The position numbers and the translations under genes were made by a program. This document shows positions 34,568 through 43,682 of a DNA stretch of 64,000 bases, piece by piece. The stretch is taken from positions 61,641 to 125,640 of the forward strand of contig JBBQVS010000003.1 in NCBI GenBank assembly GCA_038211295.1. The letters run 5' to 3'. Every line of letters starts with the position of its first letter. Positions within the stretch are counted from its first letter, which is position 1. The notes under the pieces were generated by a model. It had not been told where the DNA came from. It did no database searches and was given only the letters and a program-made list of their open reading frames with translations. The stretch comes from JBBQVS01 sp038211295 (GTDB taxonomy: Bacteria > Chloroflexota > Ktedonobacteria > Ktedonobacterales > Ktedonobacteraceae).

Positions 34568-37531
34568 GTGACATTACATCATATTGAGGTACGAGCACTT
34601 TCGGAGCAGCACGACGTGCAGGCTCATCGACTCGCCCGCGAAATATTACAGCTCTCACCGCATCGGCTTCCGTCGCTTGCAACTATCACCGCTACACCAC
34701 TACAGGTTCGCACCGCCTCGCTCTACTCCCTCTACGGCACTCTTGAACCCGCGCAACTCGACTCACTTCTCACACAGTTGCTCGTGGACGCGGTTATTCA
34801 GGAAGCTACAATTGGCGAGCAATCTCATGCTGGACAGCATGTTATCGACGTATTTTTTCATGCAGGCGTTACCGATACGCTCGCGGAAAGCGTGTTGACG
34901 GGCGCACGGATGCTCAATATTTCCACGCTTGAACACGCCGAAACTGGCAGACGCTATTTTCTCGATGGTCGCCTGAGTACGCAAGACGCCCGTGTTATCG
35001 CCGAGTCGTTGCTGTACAATCCAGTCATTCAGCACTACACCTTCACAGGACAGCGTGACCATGCTCCTACTAGCTCGAATGCCGACACGTCAGCGCGTCC
35101 ACAGGTGAAGCAGTCGCTCCTGACGATGAACGATGAACACCTGTTGGCGTTCAGCAAAGCAGGGTTGCTTGCGCTCAATCTCGATGAGATGCGCGTCATT
35201 CAGCAGCACTACAAAGAGCAGGGGCGCGAACCGACGGATGTCGAACTGGAAACATTGGCGCAAACGTGGTCGGAGCACTGCTCACATAAAACATTCAAAG
35301 CCACCGTTGAGTATCGGGAGTTCGACGTACACAACACGCTTGTGACGCAAGAAACTATTTCAGGTTTGCTCAAACGCTACATCATGCGTGCGACGGAAGA
35401 GGTGCGGCAAGAGTGGCTCGTCTCGGCGTTCAGCGATAACGCGGGGATTGTGCGCTTTACGGAGACGCATGACATCGCCTTCAAGGTAGAGACGCACAAT
35501 CACCCGTCCGCGATTGAGCCATTTGGCGGCGCGAACACGGGCGTTGGCGGCGTCATTCGCGACGTGCTGGGAGTCTCGGCTCAACCGATTGCCTGTACTG
35601 ATATCCTCTGCTTTGGCCCACTGGACACACCCGCCGAAACGTTGCCCGTTGGCGTGCTTGCCCCGCGCCGTATCGCGACTGGTGTGGTTGATGGTGTGCG
35701 CGACTATGGTAACAAGATGGGCATTCCCACCGTCAATGGGGCGATTCTCTACCATGCGGGCTACGTCTATAATCCGCTTGTCTTCTGCGGATGTCTGGGC
35801 ATTTTGCCACATGGAAGCCACCCAAACAAGATCGAAGCAGGCGATAGCGTGGTCGCGCTTGGTGGACGCACGGGACGCGATGGCGTACATGGCGCGACCT
35901 TTTCGTCAGGCGAGATGAGCCGCGAAATCAACGCGCAGGCGGGTGCCGCCGTACAGATTGGTGCGCCAATCACGGAAAAGAAGGTCGCGGACGTAATCGT
36001 TCAGGCACGAGACCGTCAGTTGTATCACGCCATCACCGACTGTGGCGCGGGCGGTTTCTCTTCAGCAGTGGGCGAGATGGGCGCGGAGACGGGCGTGCGG
36101 GTCGAACTGGCGGATGCGCCACTCAAATATCAGGGCCTGGCCCCCTGGGAAATCTGGCTCTCCGAGGCGCAGGAACGTATGGTCTTAGCGGTTCCCTCTG
36201 CCAACCTGGACGCGTTGCGCGAGATATGCGCGATTGAAGAGGTCGAAATGAGCATTATTGGCACCTTCACCGATGACCACCGCCTGACTGTCACCTATCA
36301 CAACGAAACCGTGGCGAACATCGACATGGCCTTTCTCCACGATGGTCGCCCCAATCGCACATTAGAGGCGGTCTGGCGACCAGCTTCCGCGCCCTATCAG
36401 CAAGAAAACACAGCATCGCGCTTCATCGTGCCACCGACACCCGCGACGATACTACTGAACCTGTTGCAACATCCCTCGATTGCCTCGAAGGAGGCGGTTA
36501 TACGCCGCTACGACCACGAGGTACAGGGGGCGACTGTTCTAAAACCGCTCGTGGGCAAAACGGGACAGGGGCCGGGCGACGCCGCCGTGCTACACCCTCT
36601 GCTTGAAGATAGTCCACAGTCACGGGCGGGTATCGTGCTTTCCAATGGTGTCAACCCGCTCTATGGCACGATTGACCCATATCACATGGCGGTCAACGCC
36701 GTTGATGAGGCATTGCGAAACCTGACCGCAGTAGGTGGCGATATTACCCGCGTCTCCATTCTCGACAATTTTTGCTGGGGCAATCCTACTGACCCACTGC
36801 AACTAGGGATGTTGGTACGCGCAGTCAAGGGATGTTACGATGCCGCCGTTGGTTTCAAAACCCCCTTCATTTCGGGCAAGGATAGCCTGAACAACGAGTA
36901 TCGCGCCAACGGGCGACGTCTGCCCGTCATTCCCACGCTGGTAATTTCGGCGGTTGGCATAATTGACGACGTGGCGCAAACGGTTGACATGTCGCTCAAA
37001 ACACCTGACAACCTGCTTTACCTCGTTGGCACAACGCGCAACGAACTCGCAGGTTCGCATTATGTAGAAGTCACACGCGAAACACCATTCGAGACGAGCG
37101 TACCGCATGTCGATATCGAACACGCGTATACCATTATGCTGGCATTGGGCGAAGCGATTCAACGTGGCCTGGTGCACGCCTGCCATGACCTGTCCGAGGG
37201 TGGTCTTGCCGTCGCCATCGCGGAAATGGCGATTGCGAGTCGGCTCGGCGTCGCGCTCGACCTCTCGCACATTCCCGTACAGGACGCGCCACCCGCGCAC
37301 AGAAATGTGTTGCGCCTCTTCAGCGAGTCGGCGTCCCGCTTCGTCGTTGAAATCGCGCCGGAGCAGTGGGGAGCGTTCGAGAAACATATGCGCTTTAGGA
37401 GTGTCACGGATGTCACCTATATCGGCACCGTCACCAACACAGGGCGGTTTGGGGTTCACGATGGCGATGAACAGGTACTCGATTTGAAGATAGCAGACTT
37501 ACAGCAAGCATTCGGAGGAGTTCGCGCATGA
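34568..37531 (+). CDS. purL: FGAM synthase PurL with two N-terminal PurS-like modules
   Basis: Converts FGAR, ATP and glutamine-derived ammonia to FGAM. 987 residues: too long for small PurL (about 740) and too short for large PurL (about 1300). Residues 1-85 and 92-160 each look like PurS (IEVRALSEQHDVQAHRLARE; HVIDVFFHAGVTDTLAESVL ... LLYNPVIQHYTF). The synthetase core begins near 195: QTWSEHCSHKTFK, KVETHNHPSAIEPFGGANTGVGG, GCYDAAVGFKTPFISGKDSLNN, HDLSEGGLAVAIAEM. No glutaminase domain at the C-terminus; that is in the next gene. GTG start with AGGAATAGGAA upstream. First gene of the operon; its stop overlaps purQM. Confidence 0.95.
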   Translation: MTLHHIEVRALSEQHDVQAHRLAREILQLSPHRLPSLATITATPLQVRTASLYSLYGTLEPAQLDSLLTQLLVDAVIQEATIGEQSHAGQHVIDVFFHAGVTDTLAESVLTGARMLNISTLEHAETGRRYFLDGRLSTQDARVIAESLLYNPVIQHYTFTGQRDHAPTSSNADTSARPQVKQSLLTMNDEHLLAFSKAGLLALNLDEMRVIQQHYKEQGREPTDVELETLAQTWSEHCSHKTFKATVEYREFDVHNTLVTQETISGLLKRYIMRATEEVRQEWLVSAFSDNAGIVRFTETHDIAFKVETHNHPSAIEPFGGANTGVGGVIRDVLGVSAQPIACTDILCFGPLDTPAETLPVGVLAPRRIATGVVDGVRDYGNKMGIPTVNGAILYHAGYVYNPLVFCGCLGILPHGSHPNKIEAGDSVVALGGRTGRDGVHGATFSSGEMSREINAQAGAAVQIGAPITEKKVADVIVQARDRQLYHAITDCGAGGFSSAVGEMGAETGVRVELADAPLKYQGLAPWEIWLSEAQERMVLAVPSANLDALREICAIEEVEMSIIGTFTDDHRLTVTYHNETVANIDMAFLHDGRPNRTLEAVWRPASAPYQQENTASRFIVPPTPATILLNLLQHPSIASKEAVIRRYDHEVQGATVLKPLVGKTGQGPGDAAVLHPLLEDSPQSRAGIVLSNGVNPLYGTIDPYHMAVNAVDEALRNLTAVGGDITRVSILDNFCWGNPTDPLQLGMLVRAVKGCYDAAVGFKTPFISGKDSLNNEYRANGRRLPVIPTLVISAVGIIDDVAQTVDMSLKTPDNLLYLVGTTRNELAGSHYVEVTRETPFETSVPHVDIEHAYTIMLALGEAIQRGLVHACHDLSEGGLAVAIAEMAIASRLGVALDLSHIPVQDAPPAHRNVLRLFSESASRFVVEIAPEQWGAFEKHMRFRSVTDVTYIGTVTNTGRFGVHDGDEQVLDLKIADLQQAFGGVRA

Positions 37532-39363
37532 TCGCTTCCAAGACGCCACGCGCCCTTGTGTTACGCGCCCCTGGTATCAATTGTGACAAAGAGGCCGCGC
37601 ACGCCTGTCGGCTCGCGGGTTTCGCAACCGATCTTGTTCACATCAATCAATTGCTTAAAGCTCCTGATACGCTCCTTGAGTATGCTTTTCTGGTTATTCC
37701 GGGGGGCTTCTCGTATGGTGATGATTTAGGGGCGGGAACCCTGCTGGCGAAAAATCTGACCATTCACCTGGGAACGCAACTTCATCAATTCGTAGCTGAA
37801 GGCCGTCCTGTGCTGGGCATCTGCAACGGCTTTCAGGTGCTGGTAAAAGCTGGCCTGCTGCCCGGAAACGAGGAGGAGAGGGACGGGACGCGCGCGATGG
37901 CGACGCTGACCGATAACGAGTCGGCCCAGTTCGAGTGTCGCTGGGTGACGCTCGCGCCACAGACGGGCCGTTGCATCTTTACACGCGGCATCGAACGCCC
38001 GTTAGAGCTACCCGTCGCGCACGGTGAGGGCCAATTTGTCCTGCGTGGTAACATCGCGTATCTACAGGCTACGCATCAAGTCCCGCTTGTCTATGTCACG
38101 GAACGGCTCGACGCCACGACCTATCCCGCCAATCCCAACGGCTCGGCAGGCAATGTCGCGGGCGTGTGTAACGAGCGCGGCAACGTGCTGGGGTTGATGC
38201 CACATCCCGAACGCTATGTTCACGCGCGGCAACATCCCTTGCACAGGGGTGGCAAAGACGGGCAGGGGGATGGTTTGCTCTTGTTTCTGAACGCCTATAC
38301 CTATGTCACGAATGGCGAACTCGACGCGGAAGTACAACCCGCGTCTCTCTCGTATGCCGCGAGTGGCGTCAATCTCGCGGCGTCGGATGAGGCCAAACGA
38401 CTCATGAAGGACGCTGTACGCGCGACGCAGGGACATGATGTGCTGGCGGGTATGGGCGCGTTCGCGGGTATCTTCAACGCGCAACGGGTCAAACAGATGC
38501 AGCAACCCGCGCTCGTCGCGTCAACCGATGGCGTTGGCACAAAAACGGTGCTGGCGGCACAGGCACAACGCTTCGACACGGTTGGCTATGATATCGTCAA
38601 CCATTCCGTCAACGATATGTTGACGCAAGGAGCGAAACCGCTCTTCTTCATGGACTATCTCGCGATGAGCAAGCTTGACCCGATACAGGCCGCGACGATT
38701 GTACGCGGCGTCGCTAAAGCCTGTCAGGAGGTAGGGTGTGCGCTACTGGGTGGCGAGACCGCCGAGATGCCCGATGTCTACCTACCTGGCGCGTTCGATC
38801 TCGCGGGTACAATCGTCGGCACACTTGAGCAAGAGGACGCAATCACCGGGGCGACCATCACGGCGGGCGATGTCCTGCTCGGCTTGCCCTCAAGCGGTCT
38901 CCACACTAACGGCTATTCACTGGCACGACGCGTCTTCGCGGCCCATGATCTGAATACGGTTTTTCCAGAACTGGGCGAGCCGTTGATTGACGCATTGTTG
39001 CGTCCACATCGCTGCTACCTGCGCGAGGTGACGGTGCTGCATGACTATCTCGCGGATAGAGGGCGTTCTATTAAAGGTCTCGCGCACATTACCGGCGGGG
39101 GCTTCGAGGGCAATGTCTCGCGCATCCTGCCATCTGGTACACAGGCGGTGATCGAGACGGATAAATGGTCGGTGCCACCACTTTTCGCCCTGCTCGCAAA
39201 GCTCGGCAATGTCGCCAAAGCGGAACAGTACCGCGCCTTCAATATGGGCGTCGGGATGGTGGTCGCGCTCTCGCCCAAAGGCGCGTTAGAGGCGCGGTGC
39301 ATCTTACCCGAACTACTGACCGTCGGCTATGTTCGCGAAGGCGAGGGCGTCGTTGTTTTATAG
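37528..39363 (+). CDS. purQM: PurQ-PurM fusion: FGAM synthase glutaminase and AIR synthetase
   Basis: 611 residues joining two consecutive purine steps. Residues 1-260 are PurQ: RAPGINCDKE, IPGGFSYGDDLGAG, nucleophile Cys99 in LGICNGFQ, His226 and Glu228 in LMPHPER. A linker of about 12 residues follows. Residues about 275-611 are PurM: LSYAASGVNLAASDEAKRLM, VASTDGVGTKT, GYDIVNHSVNDMLTQGAKPLFFMDY, LLGGETAEMPDVY, GLPSSGLHTNGYSL, HITGGGFEGNVSRI. Both halves look complete. PurQ supplies ammonia to PurL; PurM closes FGAM to AIR. ATGA overlap with purL suggests coupled translation in fixed ratio. Confidence 0.95.
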   Translation: MIASKTPRALVLRAPGINCDKEAAHACRLAGFATDLVHINQLLKAPDTLLEYAFLVIPGGFSYGDDLGAGTLLAKNLTIHLGTQLHQFVAEGRPVLGICNGFQVLVKAGLLPGNEEERDGTRAMATLTDNESAQFECRWVTLAPQTGRCIFTRGIERPLELPVAHGEGQFVLRGNIAYLQATHQVPLVYVTERLDATTYPANPNGSAGNVAGVCNERGNVLGLMPHPERYVHARQHPLHRGGKDGQGDGLLLFLNAYTYVTNGELDAEVQPASLSYAASGVNLAASDEAKRLMKDAVRATQGHDVLAGMGAFAGIFNAQRVKQMQQPALVASTDGVGTKTVLAAQAQRFDTVGYDIVNHSVNDMLTQGAKPLFFMDYLAMSKLDPIQAATIVRGVAKACQEVGCALLGGETAEMPDVYLPGAFDLAGTIVGTLEQEDAITGATITAGDVLLGLPSSGLHTNGYSLARRVFAAHDLNTVFPELGEPLIDALLRPHRCYLREVTVLHDYLADRGRSIKGLAHITGGGFEGNVSRILPSGTQAVIETDKWSVPPLFALLAKLGNVAKAEQYRAFNMGVGMVVALSPKGALEARCILPELLTVGYVREGEGVVVL

Positions 39364-39399
39364 GGACATACCCATTTTTATATTGAAAAGATAGGAAAA

Positions 39400-40161
39400 A
39401 TGCCAGAAAACTTTCTCTTCGGGCCGTTATTGGTAGAAGGTAAAACGAAATGTCTCTTTGCTCACCCACAGGATGGCACGCTGGCCTATATGGTCAACAA
39501 GAATCAGATTACCGCGGGTGATGGTGTGCGCCGCAATGAACTTGTCGGCAAAGCACAGTGGAGTACGCGCACAACCGCCAATGTCTACCGTCTCTTGAAC
39601 GAGGCGGGTATCGCGACCCATTTTGCGCGGCGGGTCGATGACACAACCCTACTGGTGAAACGGTGTACCATGTTGCCCGTTGAGCAGGTGCAGCGGCGAC
39701 TCGCTACCGGTTCCTATCTCAAACGCCATCCAGAGGTAAGCGAGGGGACACGTTTCGCGCCTGTGCTGATTGAAACATTTCTCAAAGATGATGCGCGTCA
39801 CGACCCGCAGATAGGGGAGGTGGAGATACTCGCGCTGGGTCTGGTCACACAGGCAGAGATCGCGGTGCTGGCGAACGTGGGACGGGACGTGTTCGCGACT
39901 CTTGAAAGCGCATGGGCAAGGCTTGGCATCACGCTGGTCGATCTCAAAATCGAGTTCGGGCGCGATACACAGGGCGAGCTGCTGGTCGCGGATGTAATTG
40001 ACAATGATAGCTGGCGATTGTGGCCCGATGGCGACAAAACACGGATGCTCGACAAGCAGGTCTATCGAAACATGCGCGATGTCACCCCTGAACAGCTACA
40101 GGGGGTGGCGGATCGCTACGCGCTGGTGGCGGATTTGACGGAGAAATTGCGTATCTTGTAA
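39400..40161 (+). CDS. purC: SAICAR synthase
   Basis: Phosphoribosylaminoimidazole-succinocarboxamide synthase, joining CAIR and aspartate with ATP. 253 residues, normal length. Seen: LLVEGKTKCLFA at the start, KNQITAGDGVRRNEL, TMLPVEQVQRRLATGSYLKR (the family has EV.VR.yltGS), LVDLKIEFGRD, LVADVIDNDSWRLW and DKQVYR. ATG 39400 preceded by AGGA at 4-5 bases. 36 bases after purQM. The CAIR-forming genes purE/purK are not in this window. Confidence 0.95.
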   Translation: MPENFLFGPLLVEGKTKCLFAHPQDGTLAYMVNKNQITAGDGVRRNELVGKAQWSTRTTANVYRLLNEAGIATHFARRVDDTTLLVKRCTMLPVEQVQRRLATGSYLKRHPEVSEGTRFAPVLIETFLKDDARHDPQIGEVEILALGLVTQAEIAVLANVGRDVFATLESAWARLGITLVDLKIEFGRDTQGELLVADVIDNDSWRLWPDGDKTRMLDKQVYRNMRDVTPEQLQGVADRYALVADLTEKLRIL

Positions 40162-40229
40162 AAGATTTTATAGAAATTTGTAGCGTTTTATAAGCGTTCT
40201 ATACAAAATGATTTTGAGAGGAAATGAGC

Positions 40230-41720
40230 ATGGAGCGACTACATGATGCTTGTGGCGTTGTAGGTATTTATACAAAAGGCGAGAGTAACATTGATGTGCG
40301 GCGGTATATCACGCTCGCACTCACTGCGTTGCAACATCGTGGTCAGGAGAGCGCGGGCATGGCAGTATACGATAGCAACGGACAGATCGCTCATCGCGTC
40401 GGTATGGGCAAAGTCCGCGACGTATTCAGCGACTCTGGCACAAGCTTACCCGATTCGTATTGCGGCATCGGGCATGTCCGCTACTCTACGACGGGTTCGA
40501 GCTGCGTAGAAAACGCTGGCCCATTCGTTGTCGGAGCAAGGCGCGGCGTCTACGAGGCTATCGCGGTGGCTCACAACGGCAACCTTGTTAATGGCGACGA
40601 ACTCCGCGCTCAGTTTCCACAGGAAACGCTCCACTCGACAACCGATAGCGAGGCCATCGCCCTGCTGCTCATGCGTTCCGAAGGGCAAACCCTGCGCGAA
40701 CGTATGATTGTGACCTTCCCCCAGTTGCGCGGCTCCTATAGTCTCGTGTTGCTCGCCGAGGGCAAGCTATACGCCATGCGCGACCCCTGGGGAATGCGTC
40801 CCCTGTGCATTGGGCGCATCGGCGAAAACTGGATTGTGGCCTCCGAGTCGTGCGCGATTGACCGTGTGGGCGGCGAATTTATACGCAAGGTTGAGCCGGG
40901 CGAACTGATTACGATTGACAAGCAGGGAATGCATTCGGAAATTCTTGTGCAGTCACCCCGTCACGCGCTCTGCGTGTTCGAGTATATCTACTTTTCGGAC
41001 GCGACCAGTCAGTTGAATCGACGCTATGTGTACACCGTGCGCGAGGCACTGGGGCGTGAACTCGCTCACGAACATCCCGTCGAGGCCGATCTGATTGTTC
41101 CCGTCCCCGACTCGTCCGTTCCTGCCGCGCTCGGCTATGCCGAAGCTTGCGGCACACCCTATAGCATGGCGATCATCAAAAATCGCTACGCTGATCGCAC
41201 CTTTATCAAGCCCGACCAGCGTTTGCGTCAGATGGAGATTGACCTGAAATTCAACTTCGTCAAGCCACTGATTGAGGGGAAGCGACTGGTTATTGTTGAC
41301 GATTCGATTGTGCGTGGCAACACGATGAAGCGACTGGCGGCGGCATTGCGACGGCAGGGGGCGAAAGAGATTCATCTACGCTCAAGTGCGCCCCCCATGC
41401 GCCACCCCTGCTACTTTGGCGTCGATATTCCACAGGAAGCCGAACTCATCGCGGCAGGACGCACGGTGCAGGAGGTCGCGGACTACATCGGCGTTGATAG
41501 TCTCGGCTACCTGAGTACCGCAGGTTTGAGCCGCGCGATTCAGTCCGCGTCGGCGCAGGCCATAGCGATACCCGATAACGCGACGGCGGAGAATATGTTA
41601 CACAGCGAATTTTGCTACGGATGCATGGAGAAACAGGGGTGGCCCTATGACCCGAACGAGAAAATTCAGATCACCGTTGCCAGCAAACGCACCAAAATAG
41701 AGCATTCCGTAGGGGCATAG
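40230..41720 (+). CDS. purF: Amidophosphoribosyltransferase, Bacillus-type with Fe-S cysteines
   Basis: First committed step of purine synthesis: PRPP plus glutamine to phosphoribosylamine. 496 residues. A short propeptide MERLHDA precedes the nucleophile Cys8 (CGVVGIY). Glutaminase: HRGQESAGMA, GHVRYSTTG, AHNGNLVN. PRPP loop LVIVDDSIVRGNTMKR. Four cysteines matching the 4Fe-4S ligands of the Bacillus subtilis enzyme: CVFEYIYFSD, HPCYFGVD, and FCYGCMEKQG near the end. The earlier ATG 40224 is only 2 bases from AGAGGA; ATG 40230 is at 8 and gives the normal propeptide. Confidence 0.95.
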   Translation: MERLHDACGVVGIYTKGESNIDVRRYITLALTALQHRGQESAGMAVYDSNGQIAHRVGMGKVRDVFSDSGTSLPDSYCGIGHVRYSTTGSSCVENAGPFVVGARRGVYEAIAVAHNGNLVNGDELRAQFPQETLHSTTDSEAIALLLMRSEGQTLRERMIVTFPQLRGSYSLVLLAEGKLYAMRDPWGMRPLCIGRIGENWIVASESCAIDRVGGEFIRKVEPGELITIDKQGMHSEILVQSPRHALCVFEYIYFSDATSQLNRRYVYTVREALGRELAHEHPVEADLIVPVPDSSVPAALGYAEACGTPYSMAIIKNRYADRTFIKPDQRLRQMEIDLKFNFVKPLIEGKRLVIVDDSIVRGNTMKRLAAALRRQGAKEIHLRSSAPPMRHPCYFGVDIPQEAELIAAGRTVQEVADYIGVDSLGYLSTAGLSRAIQSASAQAIAIPDNATAENMLHSEFCYGCMEKQGWPYDPNEKIQITVASKRTKIEHSVGA

Positions 41721-41731
41721 AGGGGGATTTC

Positions 41732-42997
41732 ATGCGCGTTCTGGTACTTGGCTCTGGTGGACGAGAACACGCGCTAGTCTGGCGATTGGCGCGTAGTCCG
41801 CGAGTCTCACACATCTACGCCGCGCCCGGCAATCCCGGCATGTTAGACGTTGCCGAGCTTGTGCCGTTCACGGTCTCACACCTGTCAGCGTTGGCGAACT
41901 TCGCGGAAAAGCACGCGGTTGACCTGACGATTGTGGGGCCAGAGGTGCCGCTTGTAGAAGGGATTGTCGATCTCTTTCGCGAGCGTGGGCTACACATCTT
42001 TGGGCCAGACAGGGCCGCAGCAGCACTTGAGGGCAGCAAAGCTTTCACGAAAGAGCTGCTCACAATGGCGGGTATTCCAACCGCGCACCATCGCACCTTC
42101 ACCAACGCCGGCGACGCGTTCGCCTATCTCGCGCAACACGACGTACCCGTCGTCATCAAGGCCGATGGCAACGCGGCGGGCAAAGGGGCAATTGTCGCGC
42201 TCGATATGCCAACCGCGCACAACGCCCTACAACAGATGATGGTTGACCGCGTGTTCGGTGTCGCGGGCGATAGCGTCGTCATCGAGGACTATCTGGAGGG
42301 CGACGAAATCGGGGCAACGGCGATCTGCAATGGCACACACTACCTACCCCTGACTCTGACGCAAGACCACAAACGCGCCCTCGACAACGATAAAGGGCTA
42401 AATACCGGCGGCATGGGTGCGTTCGCGCCGCTTGCTTTTGTGACAAAGACGCAAGAAGATTTCATCTGGCGTACCATCGTCGCGGGAACACTACAGGCAT
42501 TGCAGACACGCGGCATTCACTTCACGGGTGTGCTGTACGCGAATATCATGCTCACGAAAAACGGGCCAATGGTGCTGGAACACAACGCGCGGTTTGGTGA
42601 TCCTGAGACGCAGGCACTGATGTTGCTGTTACGTGAAGACCTGCTCAACGTGCTGAACTTCGCGGACGTGTTACCCATGAAGCGCGACACGCTGTGGCAT
42701 TCGGGTTCCGCTATCTGCCTCACGCTCGCATCGGGCGGCTACCCCGACGTGTACCGTTCGGGCATCCCCATTACCGGGATAGAGGACGCCAACCGCGTCG
42801 AAGGTGTACAGGTCTTCCACGCCGGAACCGCGCTTCAGAACGGACAACTGGTAACGGCAGGTGGTCGCGTCTTGAGCGTCACAGCACACGGCGCGACTCT
42901 GCAAGAGGCCGCGGCGAAAGCATATGAGGCGGCACAATACATACGCTTCGAGGGGATGCAGTATCGAAAAGACATCGGGCATCGGGGCTTAGAGTAG
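41732..42997 (+). CDS. purD: Phosphoribosylamine-glycine ligase
   Basis: ATP-grasp enzyme making GAR from phosphoribosylamine and glycine. 421 residues, normal. Seen: MRVLVLGSGGREHALVW, AAPGNPGM, VGPEVPLVEGIVD, FGPDRAAAALEGSKAFTKELL, VIKADGNAAGKGA, DYLEGDEIGATAIC, LNTGGMGAFAP, VLEHNARFGDPETQALM. ATG 41732 follows GGGGGA by 4 bases, 11 bases after the purF stop. Confidence 0.96.
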   Translation: MRVLVLGSGGREHALVWRLARSPRVSHIYAAPGNPGMLDVAELVPFTVSHLSALANFAEKHAVDLTIVGPEVPLVEGIVDLFRERGLHIFGPDRAAAALEGSKAFTKELLTMAGIPTAHHRTFTNAGDAFAYLAQHDVPVVIKADGNAAGKGAIVALDMPTAHNALQQMMVDRVFGVAGDSVVIEDYLEGDEIGATAICNGTHYLPLTLTQDHKRALDNDKGLNTGGMGAFAPLAFVTKTQEDFIWRTIVAGTLQALQTRGIHFTGVLYANIMLTKNGPMVLEHNARFGDPETQALMLLLREDLLNVLNFADVLPMKRDTLWHSGSAICLTLASGGYPDVYRSGIPITGIEDANRVEGVQVFHAGTALQNGQLVTAGGRVLSVTAHGATLQEAAAKAYEAAQYIRFEGMQYRKDIGHRGLE

Positions 42998-43007
42998 CAC
43001 AAATGGG

Positions 43008-43682
43008 ATGAGAGGTACACAAACGGTGAGCGCAGAACACAATGGAGAGAGAATAGCCAGCACACGGCGTATCGCCGTCCTTGTTTCGGGAAATGGGAGC
43101 AACCTGCAAGCCCTAATTGACGCAATTGAGAGACATGAGCTATCAAGTGTTGAGATCGCGCTGGTTGTGAGCAATAGGGCCAACGCGGTTGGGCTTCAAC
43201 GCGCCCTCACACACAAGCTGCCCACTTTGTATCTGCCGTGGAGTATGACGAGACAGGAGGTCGAGGCGAAGCTGGCGGGCGTCTTGCCACTTTTCCAGAT
43301 TGATCTGATTGTGCTTGCCGGTTGGATGCGTATATTTACTCCTGACTTTATCGCGCAGTACCCGAACCGCATCATAAACCTGCATCCCGCCCTCCTCCCT
43401 GATGACGGACAAGGCACCACGTTTACCACCAGCACGGGCGAGGTCGTCCCCGTTCTGCGCGGTCTGCACGTTGTCGGACGCGCCCTCAAAGCGAATATGC
43501 ATACAACAGGTAGCACCGTCCATTACGTTACACCAGAGGTGGATGCCGGCCCTATGATTTGCCGCGCCGAAGTCCCTATTGAGAATAGTGATACCGAAGA
43601 GACGCTACACGAGCGCATAAAACAAGTGGAGCACCGCCTGATCGTAGAAGCGGTGAAGAAGATGAGCATGGGCAAAAGCTAA
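43008..43682 (+). CDS. purN: GAR transformylase PurN with an active-site-proximal insertion
   Basis: Uses 10-formyltetrahydrofolate to formylate GAR. 224 residues. Seen: IAVLVSGNGSNLQALIDAI, LAGWMRIFTPDFI, the catalytic INLHPALLP, TGSTVHYVTPEVDAGP with the essential Asp. Between LLP and GLH the usual 4-residue loop is about 21 residues (DDGQGTTFTTSTGEVVPVLR), an insertion of about 17. The N-terminal 17 residues are extra. ATG 43008 has a weak ribosome site; GTG 43026 is an alternative with GAGAGG upstream. The TAA overlaps the stop of the convergent restriction gene. Confidence 0.92.
   Translation: MRGTQTVSAEHNGERIASTRRIAVLVSGNGSNLQALIDAIERHELSSVEIALVVSNRANAVGLQRALTHKLPTLYLPWSMTRQEVEAKLAGVLPLFQIDLIVLAGWMRIFTPDFIAQYPNRIINLHPALLPDDGQGTTFTTSTGEVVPVLRGLHVVGRALKANMHTTGSTVHYVTPEVDAGPMICRAEVPIENSDTEETLHERIKQVEHRLIVEAVKKMSMGKS

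Noticed and set aside
36803..37459. 218-codon frame antisense to purL
   Set aside because: Shadow of the PurL C-terminal domain; no independent support.
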